DNA of 64,000 nucleotides from Mesostigma viride (lineage: Eukaryota; Streptophyta; Mesostigmatophyceae; Mesostigmatales; Mesostigmataceae). Below are positions 1-9,122 of this stretch, piece after piece (the first letter of the stretch is position 1; each line of letters starts with the position of its first letter). The position numbers were made by a program, and so were the translations under genes. The stretch covers positions 62,001 to 126,000 of the forward strand of contig RPFO01001511.1 in the NCBI GenBank assembly GCA_009746045.1. Reading direction: 5' to 3'. The notes under the pieces were generated by a model. The model saw only the letters and a list, made by a program, of their open reading frames with translations, did no database searches and was not told where the DNA came from.

Positions 1-1170
1 TGGAACTTGATAGTCATGTGATTTGGACTAGTTATTTTGGTCCTAGGTTGTTATGTGCGACCTTCTAGGGGCCGGTGCAGTCGCGCCGCGCCCGTTGAGA
101 TCTTGCCTGTACTTACATGCGTGGATCCTGTAGTTGAGGGTCGATGTCGGCCCGAGGATCTTGTGTGGAATGCATGTTTTGGAATTCTCTATAGAGGGTC
201 GGCGCTGTATCGGCGCCGACACAGGCCTAGGTTAAACTGGTCCGAGGACGAGATTCTCGTCCTCGATCTTGGTTTGATGAATGTTAAGTGCGATGACGCC
301 TTCATGTTAAACCTGGGGCAACTATCCATTTGTAATTGGTGTTGCTAGCCTTTATAAGTGTGTAACAGTTAGCTTGGCATCAAGCCGCGGTGCCAGACTT
401 CTCACGACTCACGTCGTGAAGCGCAATCTACATTAGGCCACCTAATTGAATCTTCCTAATTCCGGCATGGTTGATCTTTCGCTACGTAGCTCAGGTTAGG
501 AGTGTAATTCCTGGGACGTAACAGGGAGGCACCGCCCAGTGGGTCAGTGGGGCTGACGGAAGGGGGTGGCTGAACTGATTGCGGCACCGGAGTCACCGCC
601 TGGGTGGGGCTGACGAGAGGGGACCGTGGCTGAACTGATTGCAGCACTGGAGGCACCGCCTGCATGGGTGGGGCTGACGGGAGGGGGTGGCTGCATGAAC
701 TGCATGCCACGGCAGACTTCTTTTGGGTGACCGCTTGCGGCATGACGTTCTTCTTTGTGCATGACAGGCGGGGGTGGCATGACGGTCTTATTTGTGACAG
801 GCGGGGGCGGCTGAACTGCCGCCTTTGTTGGCACAGACAGGTGGTGCGGCCTTCACACCCGGCCCATGTCTCCTGCTCCTTGCCCTCGAGATACGCCAGT
901 CGAGCTCTGAGTTGCGCGAATTTTCGTCTTGTTCCGGGCTGGCGGCCTTGGTAGGCTTCTGGGGCTGGGCCTACAAGCACATGGGACGCAAGCGTTGAAT
1001 AAGGACAATAACACGTGACAGCTTAGTCAGTATTATTAGAGCAGCATGCAGAGTTACAAACTAAACCGGTTCAAGAGGAGAAAAAACAGATGTCTTAATA
1101 GAGTTAGACAACCATTTCCAAACACAGGACGTGCCAAACCTCATGGACACGGGCCCGCCACGCAGGTGCA
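1..1170. other. Unassigned left edge with a proline-rich minus-strand ORF
   Basis: No gene family is recognised here. A minus-strand open frame at 456-980 would code for 174 residues. It has a short charged stretch (around FAQLRARLAYLEGKEQE) followed by repeated Pro/Gln/Val/Ser segments of the form SPTQAVTPVPQSVQP. The DNA behind those segments is a degenerate tandem repeat of about 60-70 bp at about 530-700. The frame could be an exon of a disordered protein or simply an open frame through the repeat. The remaining bases hold only short frames. Confidence 0.3.
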
Positions 1171-1181
1171 ACCATACACGT

Positions 1182-1306
1182 CCCCCGCCTCGTGGGGGCC
1201 GGGCGGGGAAACCGCAAAGGCTCCGCTTCGCCCGCGGTAAGGCTGCCCGGCGGGGCTCCGCTTTGCCTTTAAGTGGTTTCCCCGGCCGCCTCCCGCGAGG
1301 GGAAAA
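1182..1306. repeat. GC-rich imperfect inverted repeat
   Basis: A GC-rich arm at about 1182-1213 (ending GGGCGGGGAAACC) pairs imperfectly with 1274-1306 (starting GGTTTCCCCGGCCGCC). Inside it, GCAAAG at 1214 pairs with CTTTGC at 1261. The stretch could fold into a hairpin. It contrasts with the AT-richer flanks. Confidence 0.45.
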
Positions 1307-1401
1307 CATTTCTGGAAGCCTGCCTAACCGTAGAGGATTTTCCACGCGAATTCCTCACAACCAAGCTGCACCATGGAAGCACCCCAACGATGTTGAAGCA
1401 G

Positions 1402-1928
1402 CTAGTAGTCAATTACCTGCGGCATGTTCAGGGGGCGGCTGGTCACGTCACCGAGGGGCGCCCTCTCAGGTTCACTGTTGTCCGCGCCCACACCGTCCTC
1501 GGCGACTTCTTCACCGCGCAGGCGCTTCTTGCTGCCTGTGTTCGTCAGCCACCTGCTGAGCTGCTTCTTAACGAACGTGTCTACCCCAATCTGCCGTGCC
1601 TTTGGGCCCTTTCCAGATTCGTACTTTTTCTGTTCGGCCTCAAGTTCGATGTTCGAGGGCTTCTGCAAAAGGGCCTTTCGCCCGCTGCACAATTGAATCT
1701 ACCATGTTTGTACATATCCTGCTCTTCAAATGAGCACGTAGCCCGGAACGAGGTGTGCCCGGGCAAGGTCCGATAGCACGGCTCGCAAGACTGGCAAATA
1801 TTGGGAGGTGAGCACTGGCATTTTGCTTCGGCCTGCTTTCCTGGTACGTCCCGCTCGTCATTAAATCTTTTCCACTCTGCAGAGGTGCAGGTGTGCGGGG
1901 TGCGCAGCTGCTGTGGCTTTTTGGGCAT
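1402..1928 (-). pseudogene. Possible coding remnant in two overlapping frames
   Basis: Two minus-strand frames overlap. The upstream frame (1581-1928) is cysteine-rich with the spacing CQCSPPNICQSCEPC. The downstream frame (1402-1692) is lysine- and glutamate-rich, for example IELEAEQKKYESGKGPKAR, and continues with TFVKKQLSRWLTNTG. The change of composition at about 1690 suggests one coding segment broken by a frameshift, or two exons. Neither frame matches a family I recognise. It may belong with the transposase remnant at 2.9 kb, but nothing in the sequence proves that. Confidence 0.3.
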
Positions 1929-2903
1929 TTGCGTTGGACACCACGCCCATATACCTAAGTCCCGAGCGGCCCGATCGAGCGGAATCCCCTACCGCAATAC
2001 CTTGGTGTGTGCGTGTGCCTACGTATACCGGGCACCCCCCCGTTTGATGCAACTGCTCTGTCCGCCGTCGGTTCAGAAGATCGACGATCCTGGTAGAGTC
2101 CCGCGCAAGAAATTTAAATACCTAGAACACGCTGAACTTGCGCTCAACGGTAGCATCTCAGCAACGGCTGGCCTGCGCGGCCACGTGAGCAAGTAACGAT
2201 GGTCAATTGATCATAATGCAATATGGTTTGTTGCTACATGTGAACATGCGATTTTCTACAAATCCTTACATACTCGATCTTTCTGAGCCGTGTTTACAGT
2301 GCACGTCGTTTCGACTGCCGTTAATTAAAGCGCAAACCCGGCAAACTGCCTGGGGGGCCGCTATCCGTCGATCAAGACCGATGACGTTTGTGACGCAGCC
2401 GTGGGCTAGGTTGGCGGCTGTGGATCGATCGAGACGTCGCACAGGCACCAAAGTCCAAATGTCAAGGAGACAACCAGCCATTGAAACCCAGTCGGCCATT
2501 GAACCCCAGCTATGGCGACGGCTATGTATATGGTTATATTGAAGGAGGGCGTTCAGCCATGCAAGGCGATTTATGAATAGTTACAGCTATGAAGTCTGGC
2601 CGAAAATTTTAGTATCTGATCCCCTGGCCGACTTTGTCCATAGGAACTCCTCCACGAATCTTCAGGCCTACCTGAGTATGGTGGTCGATGAGTTCCTGAA
2701 AGCACTACGTACTATCTGATGAGGACGTCCTTGAGACGGTGGACTAGTTGACCAGCCGAGCTGTGGACTAGTGGACCGCGCAAGCGACCTTCAGTTGCCG
2801 GCATGGCTTGATCTGTGGGCCCGACTATGTTTATTGGTTAGTCCTGGGGGGGTGGCATTGACCATATCGTGGTCGTTGCCGGCCCTCGGCGTGTAGTAGC
2901 GCA
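1929..2903. other. No gene recognised
   Basis: Only short frames without recognisable motifs. At about 2459-2480 there is a short match (TCAAGGAGACAACCAGC) to the first bases of the SINE-like family described at 42092. Confidence 0.4.
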
Positions 2904-3350
2904 TTGGCAAAATGCCTCCAGTTGCCTCCGTCGATTACTTCATGTGCGATGGGGATGCCAGAGACCGCAGCGGAGATCGAGGATGCGGCACGGGACAATT
3001 TAATTGCCCGGAATCATGATGAATCGGTGGGAAAAGTCATGCAGGACACGCCGTTGTACCCAGGCTCGAAGAGCAAGGCCTTGTTGACGACGTTGAAACT
3101 GCTGACACTTACACTAATATGGGGGAACACTCATGCTCTCAGGACCGTGTTTGCAGATGAGCTGTTTAAGCTGTTGACGTCGGTCCTCCCCGAGGGTAAC
3201 AAGCTCCCCGTTTCCATTGGTGAGGCCAAGAAGGTGATGAAAGGCCTGGGCCTCGGGTACAGGGTGTACAATGCCTGCCCTTGCGAGAATTATCTGTAAT
3301 AATAAGGACAAAGCCACGAAGTCATGCCCGCTGTGCAATCGGTTCCGGTG
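2904..3350 (+). pseudogene. CACTA (EnSpm) TNP2-like transposase remnant
   Basis: The frame 2904-3299 ends in a block that reads like the N-terminal part of plant EnSpm/CACTA TNP2-type transposases. It runs DELFKLLTSVLPEGNKLP, then EAKKVMKGLGLGY, then an ACPCENYL zinc-ligand region. Known relatives have a 'LPEGN.LP..YEAKK....LGL....HAC..DC' pattern followed by a CPxC motif. Here the frame meets three stop codons at 3298-3306, yet the next frame supplies SCPLCNRFRW, matching the expected CPxC segment. The copy is therefore broken. Family assignment is by motif recall. The complete CACTA element at 30854 keeps only a C-terminal part, so I cannot tell whether the two are one family. Confidence 0.6.
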
Positions 3351-3829
3351 GCGAGACGTATACTGACAGGAACGGCGACACTGCCCTCTCGCGCAAGGCT
3401 GCATCGCCAGGTTAGGCACTTTCCTCTCATGGATCGGATCAGGGCCTGGTTCTGAATTTCGGCAATGCCGGAAGACCTTCGGTACGCTGGCGAGCACGAA
3501 AACAGAGAGGCAGACTCGCCTCAGCGCTCTGTGGACGGCTTGAAAGGCAGCTGGTAATAATTTTTTCCTTTGACAGTTACGCCATTTACGTGTGCCAAAC
3601 TAAACAATTCAGCATTTTTTCGTCTGGCTCGTTTGTTCCTTTTTACTGCCCTGATTGACAGCTTGCTTTCCCGTGTGGTGTGACATCTTGTGCGTGGATA
3701 TGTTGTTGCAGATTGCCGCGCCATTCAGCACATCAAGGATCGTTGCATGGCCCGAGTCTCGCACTGAGCCGCGGAACACTATGTTCATATCCTGAGCCCA
3801 AACACAGTCGTCCCCGCCCGACCGAGCCA
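3351..3829. other. No gene recognised
   Basis: Spacer between the CACTA remnant and the first ORF1-only element. The open frame from 3680 runs into the ORF1-like region that starts near 3830, but its first 50 codons show no similarity to the other ORF1 copies. Confidence 0.4.
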
Positions 3830-5430
3830 CCCAGCCAATTTCAAGGTTTCACAATCGACGAGCACTTTTGGCAGAAAAGTCCGAGTGACCAGCTGCACGT
3901 CGTTTCATGGGACGTAGGACACGCTTTTAGAACTGTGCTTCGCACTCAAGATTCGGGAGGGCCGCGGCCTTCGCCTGCATGCCGTCAGGCGCCAGCACGG
4001 TCGGCCTGGCTGCAAAGATCGATGTCCAACCTCGCCCGTCCCTACTTGCAACAAATCGCCCTTTAACGCTCTGCCGCCCAGATCTTTGAGCCCACTGCTG
4101 TGACTGACACCATCCGCGACCTCCCCGCTGTCGAGCAGCACGTGACTCCCCTCGCTGCAGATGTTGCAGCCCTGGGTTGCACCCTGACTGCCAAGCTCCG
4201 CACCATCTCCACCGCCACCTCCACCCTCCTCGCCTCCTCGATCCACCGCCACCCCCCCCCCTCCGACGCCATCACCGCCCAGCTCCACAACATCAGTCGA
4301 CCAGCGCCTCAAGGACAACGCCATGATTCGCCATCGAGGTCCTGCAAAACACCGCAGGCCTCACCGCCCAGGCGGTGAAGGACATGGCCGGCCGCCAATT
4401 AAGCCAGCTGGCCCGGCGGGCGATGCTCCTCCCATGCACCCATGCATGCAGACCTGGCTGGGCGGACATGCTAAAGCAACACACCAACTCCACCACCTCC
4501 GCCGTCGCAGCACAGCTCCAGCAGCAGACGCTCGACCTCCGCGAGGAGGCCGAGCTCGCCAGGCCGCAGCCTCAACGTCATCGTCATGCACGAACTTCGA
4601 CCTGGTGGAAGGTGAGAATTCCAAGAAGCTTGCACGTGCGTTTGAGAGAGAAATTCTTGGTCGCATGGGCCTTACTGGTGAGATTGAGCTGGTCGCCCAC
4701 CGTCTTCCCCGCCCGTCACTGGGGTGAGGCAGGGGCGCCCCCGCTTCTTCTCACCTTGAAGAACCCGGCGGGCAAGATTTCTTTTCTCAGACGCCGCAAG
4801 CGGCTCGAGAAGACTCCCTTCACGTACCCTGGACGACGACTTAATTGACCCGGCCTGGCGCAGCACTGAACAACGGCGACGGGAGCTATGACCGACCTAC
4901 CTCCAGCTCCAGCAGACCGCGGCGGGGAAGCCGGTGTACTGGAAGTGGGCGGCCATTAGTACGTCGGCCACAAGCCCTGGCAAGCGACCCCCGCGGCCCC
5001 AGCACCTCCAGACAGCCCAGCTTAGGGGATTACAGCAGTAGTAGACTGTAGAATAGTAAGGCCTAGCCGTGGCCTTGTACATGTACGCCTATTATGGGGC
5101 CCCTACCAGCTGATGCCTTATAGCATTAGTTAACCATGTACATGTGTGCCTATGATGTGCCACACACCAGATGCCTAGCTTTATTTAGCTATGCTGTGCC
5201 CACGCAGAGAGATGCTCTCTGCTGAGATGCCACGCTCTAGCCTGCATTGTCTAGCCATGATGATCTTCCCCCCTCTGTCGGCGCCCCTTAGGTGCCTGAA
5301 TACAGTGGTGGGCAGGTGCACTTCGTGCACCCAGAGTAGGTGGCAGTTTACATTCCGGCCCCCACGTTGCAGGAAGTAGCCAAGAGTGTATTAAAAGCCA
5401 TATGCCCCTTCTCAGGGCTATGTTGTCTAA
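3830..5430 (+). mobile_element. Half-LINE copy 1 (ORF1-only, decayed)
   Basis: Decayed ORF1 in several frames. QFQGFTIDEHFWQKSPSD (about 3835) aligns with PFQVDDHDWTNMSPAD of copy 2, and VEQHVTPLAADVAALG (about 4130) aligns with FQQHVTPLAADVVAMG. The C-terminal ORF1 block (RRRKRLEKTPFT, LQLQQT, PVYWKWAA) lies at 4790-4960. A 3' untranslated region follows (5030-5420) that recurs after copies 2 and 3 and alone at 36.5 and 46.4 kb, ending in AAAAGCCATATGCCCCTTCT. The terminal stem-loop seen in the other copies is missing. No reverse-transcriptase frame follows. Confidence 0.7.
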
Positions 5431-5438
5431 TCACCAAG

Positions 5439-5464
5439 AAAATGTCCTCATATGAGGACATTTT
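5439..5464. repeat. Perfect 26-bp palindrome
   Basis: The centre is TGTCCTCATATGAGGACA, flanked by AAAA and TTTT, and it begins about 20 bases after half-LINE copy 1. A near copy (ATGTCCTCAAATGAGGACAT) lies at 7161-7180, just before copy 2. Confidence 0.7.
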
Positions 5465-6219
5465 TAAGCATGGATACCATTTGTAATAACTCACACATTT
5501 CAACATATCCATGGGTACGGCATGGAACCATGTTCATTTATGATATGTTCAAGAGTAGCAATGCTTAACATCCATGAAATATGCTCATTGTATAATGGTT
5601 TACGATTTATGAATGCAGGGGGGTCGCTACGCGAGTGACCAACAAGCACTCAAGTCAACAATATGCCCAGAAAGAAGGCAGGGCCAGGTCATGGCTGGTC
5701 CTGAAAATGCACCCAAGGTGCCCACAACATGTCTACGTTACACCCTCGCTATCCTAGACCCTGCAGCCTGCCGGGGGGGGGCACAAAATGTAACTGGCAG
5801 CCAGGGACCATGGTGCAGGCCAAATAGCAGGTGTAAAGCTAGCTCAAAGCTAGCTCAGTCCAAAGAATGAAATAAGAAGCAAATACTTGCCAAGGTTAGG
5901 TCCGTGATCGTTATTGGAGGCTTGGCTGCCACCACGGTGCTCGACAATGATGCTGAAGCCTTCAATCATATATGAAGCAGATACTGCAAAGAGGCACAAA
6001 TAGCAATACAAGCACAATGTAAGCATGACAAGCTCAAGTTTCCAAGCCAGTCTAGCTCACTTGGACATGAGGTTAAGCGTTAGAAACATATGGGCAACAT
6101 CCCAGCAAGCCTTGAAAAAGTTTTCAGCAACAAGGCAGTATATGTGTTAAATCAAACTACCACATTGCAACTAAGCACAGTGACTTCTACTTGCTGCTGT
6201 TTTGACGACGCAAGGCCGT
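5465..6219. other. No gene recognised
   Basis: Non-coding by eye, moderately AT-rich, with no clear repeats or motifs. Confidence 0.4.
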
Positions 6220-6837
6220 TTACCTTTTCAGTGACACCACGGGAAAAGAAAGCATTACCCAGCAAACTTCCTTTAAGTTCCCCGGACATAGGCGTAATAA
6301 CAACCACGACGTTGGGCATTGAAAAGAACCGGAATCATTAAGTCTGCGGGGGTTATAAGCTACGATACTCTTGACACGCTTATTTAGAACGATGCGGTTG
6401 CGGATGACATCCGGAACCTTGTTCTTGACGTGCGCCCAGGCCGCCAGCTGCGCGGGACAGCTCAAGAAATATATATTAAAGGACGGTGACGCCCGGGAAG
6501 CACCAAGCCTCGCGGCAAAAGTAAAATATGGCTCGCGCTCGCCGTGGTTTTCGCCAGGCGTGACTGCGATATCACGACGAAAAAATGGAGACTCTTTGAC
6601 CCATCTAACTGCCCAGGTCCCTCTGTTGCCCGGGTCGCCCATTAACCCAGAAGCGTACCATAACCCATACTCGCGATATCCGCAGCTACTGGGCGGAAAA
6701 AGAAATTGTAAAACCGAACTGCATACTGACCTATCATGCCATCTACGTAGCTTCCAGATTTTCTTCAACGATGCCAAAATCCGTTCATGAACAATATTTT
6801 CGACATAAACAAAGCACCTGCACGTCAAAAGCAGCAT
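6220..6837 (-). CDS. Orphan 205-codon open frame
   Basis: An uninterrupted minus-strand frame of 205 codons, long for this part of the window. It has mixed composition with basic segments (SLKKIWKLRRWHDR, NRIVLNKRVKSIVAYNPRR) and no low-complexity repeats. I recognise no domain. A 139-codon plus-strand frame (6371-6790) overlaps it, so at most one is real. There is no neighbouring gene to suggest a role. It could be an exon, a transposon fragment or chance. Confidence 0.25.
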   Translation of the reverse strand: MLLLTCRCFVYVENIVHERILASLKKIWKLRRWHDRSVCSSVLQFLFPPSSCGYREYGLWYASGLMGDPGNRGTWAVRWVKESPFFRRDIAVTPGENHGEREPYFTFAARLGASRASPSFNIYFLSCPAQLAAWAHVKNKVPDVIRNRIVLNKRVKSIVAYNPRRLNDSGSFQCPTSWLLLRLCPGNLKEVCWVMLSFPVVSLKR

Positions 6838-7217
6838 CTTCGAAATGACTAGATGATGATCTAAAGTTCTGTCTTCATTCGGGGCGAAATAATGGCCTAT
6901 AACGTTCAGGCAAGCCTCAGAACTGGAACGACCCCATAGCCGTCACTCGACAAAATACTCGATTACATTGCAACGTTCTTGCTGTAGTAGGTACTTTTCC
7001 TCGCCTCATATTTTCCAGGTACGGTCGGCCCCTGTCGACCCCGGGGGCTTGGCGCGCTCAGTACCTATCCCAGTTTCGCGCCAAAACCCACCAGGGATCC
7101 TCAGGACCAACTTTGGCGCCAAAACCGCCCCCCTGACCCCCCCCGTCTCAAACGAGGACTATGTCCTCAAATGAGGACATTTGGTTTTTGGACAATGTGC
7201 TACATATACTCCCAACT
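6838..7217. other. Spacer with palindrome and truncated LINE 3' motif
   Basis: It contains the near-palindrome at 7161-7180 and, at 7193-7216, GTGCTACATATACTCCCAAC. That is the first half of the LINE 3'-terminal stem-loop, cut off exactly where the 5' end of half-LINE copy 2 begins. Confidence 0.55.
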
Positions 7218-7266
7218 TTCTAAGGCGCACATGTTGATATAATTTCCCGAATCTATTACGCAATAT

Positions 7267-8643
7267 ATGACGAGCAAACGCTCCTCGACGCAACGCAGTT
7301 TAGCGGATGCGCTCGGCCATGAAAATACGTCTGCAGCTCAGGCTGCAGCTTCGCCCTCAGGTCCGGTAGGCAGCGGTGACACTAGTCGCGCACTGGTGGT
7401 CGCCCCGAACCCTCCCGGGCTCACTGCATCGCCATCAGCATCGCCTGACCCTAAACGCACCCGCTCAGCCGACAAAATAGGAGGGCCTTCACGCCCCTTG
7501 GAACCGGGCTTTCGGCCCCAACCTTTCCAGGTCGATGATCACGACTGGACCAACATGTCTCCGGCCGATCGATGCTATGCACTGCATCTTCTACGGGGAC
7601 TACGCCTCGCTTTACGACCTGACTGCCTCCATCTCCACGACACCAATCGCCTCCTCTGCACCGACAGCCGCTGGCACAACGTCAGCATGGTGTTCGGATC
7701 CCCCCGCCCCCGCCTCCAGCATGCCATCCTCAACTCCCTTCTCCAGCGCTCTGACGGCGAGATCTGGGCTCCATCCATCTCCGCCCCCACCCTTCGTTCC
7801 ATCCTTACGGAAGCCTTTCAGCAGCACGTGACCCCCCTTGCCGCCGATGTGGTAGCAATGGGGGGCACGCTGCATGGCTACTGAACTTCCTCACCTCTCC
7901 ACCACCGCCGACTCCACCGGCCACTGCCATTTCCGCCTCCACTGCCGACATCAAAGCCCAGCTCCTCGACCTCGACCAACGCCTTCAAGCCACCGCCACC
8001 GCCCTTGAGTGCTTGCATGACACCGCCGGCCTCACCGCCCATGCAGGCGGTGAAGGAAATCGCTGCCCAGCCGGCACCTGCTGGCCCGGCCGGTGATGCT
8101 CCCACCACCTGGGCGGACTTGCTTAACCCTTAAACTAAGCATCACACCTCCTCCGCCACCTCCAACATCGCGGCACAACTCAAGCAACAAGCCCTCGACC
8201 TTCGCGAGGAGGCCGACATCACCCAGCGCAGCCACAATGTCATCGTCAAGCACTTCGACCAGCCGGCAGGTGAGACCTCCACGAGCCTTCTCGCGGCATT
8301 TAAGCGCGACATTTTTGCCCCCACGCAACTCACTGGTGAGCTGCGGATGTCAGCTGTCCGCCTCCCCCGCGCGCGGGGCCGGTAAGGCTGGCCCGGCACC
8401 CGTGCTCCTCACATGGCGGACAAGGTGGCGTTCCTTAAATGCCGCAAGAAGCTCTCGGAGACTCGCTTCACACTGGACGACGACTTGACCCTGGCCCAGC
8501 AACAGCGGCGACGCGAGCTATGGCCGACCTACCTTCAGCTCCGGCAGAGCGCAAGGGGGAAGCCGGTATACTGGAGGGGGGCGGTCATCCACGTTGACCA
8601 CAAGCCCTGGCAGGCACCTCCTGCCATGCACCTCAGACTATAG
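7267..8643 (+). pseudogene. ORF1-like protein of half-LINE copy 2
   Basis: It starts at ATG 7267 (MTSKRSSTQRSLADALG) and runs 205 codons with a Ser/Pro/Ala-rich N-terminus. The conserved blocks WTNMSPADRCYALHLLRG and FQQHVTPLAADVVAMG come next, and a frameshift near 7870 ends the frame. The C-terminal block lies in other frames at 8260-8643: FLKCRKKLSETRFTLDDDL, LAQQQRRRELWPTYLQL and PVYWRGAVIHVD. The order (basic helix, acidic 'DDDLT', 'YWRG') resembles the C-terminal RNA-binding part of LINE ORF1 proteins. That assignment is motif-based. At least two frameshifts make this copy inactive as read. Confidence 0.65.
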
Positions 8644-9035
8644 GGAATATATACCAGTAGTGTAGATTAGTCAGGCTTATAGCCTAGCATGTGGCCCACG
8701 CGCATGTGCGCCCATAAGGGCCCCCATGGATGATGCCTTAGGAATTTAGCCAAGCCATGCCTATAATAATGGGACCCCCATGGATGTTGCATTAAGAATC
8801 TAGCCATGATGCAGTGCCCATGCAGGGAGTCACTCTCTGTTGAGAAGCTAGCCATGCCCTAGCTCTTGTATAGCCATGATGACATTTCCCCACATGACAG
8901 GCTCCCCCTTAGCTGGGCATAGCTTGATAGATCATGAGGGTGCAGGTGCCCTAGTGCACCTAGTAGAGCAAGGGTAGCTTACATTCCCACCCTTGCAGGA
9001 AGTAGCCCAGAATGGCAGGGATATGTGCTACATGT

Positions 9036-9079
9036 ACTCCCAACGGAGTTATGTTCCTAATCAATACTCCCAACGGAGT
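9036..9079 (+). repeat. Class A 3'-terminal stem-loop, two tandem copies
   Basis: ACTCC-CAAC-GGAGT at 9036-9049, again at 9066-9079, each followed by TATGTTCCTA. The same hairpin ends the elements at 14879, 36808 and 46469, and in inverted form near 9159. The second copy suggests a duplicated 3' end. Confidence 0.75.
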
Positions 9080-9122
9080 TATGTTCCTACTTAATTTATT
9101 AATCAATTGATGGCCGCGACGC

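Larger units (their letters stand above)
7218..9116 (+). mobile_element. Half-LINE copy 2 (ORF1-only, near full length)
   Basis: The 5' boundary is set by similarity to copy 3: CTTTCTAAGGCGCACATG and the following TGATATAATTT occur in both. Then come a 5' leader, the ORF1 frame (from ATG 7267), a shared 3' untranslated region (8645-9030) and two consecutive terminal stem-loops (9036-9049 and 9066-9079). An A/T-rich tail follows. No endonuclease or reverse transcriptase is present between ORF1 and the 3' end, so the unit is non-autonomous. Copy 3 lies tail to tail with it. Confidence 0.75.

Noticed and set aside
1131-1776. Overlapping plus-strand frames over the GC-rich inverted repeat
   Set aside because: Composition-driven, open in many frames, no motif.
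2730-2760. Hammerhead ribozyme (CTGATGAG word)
   Set aside because: No GAAA core segment and no pairing stems at the required positions.
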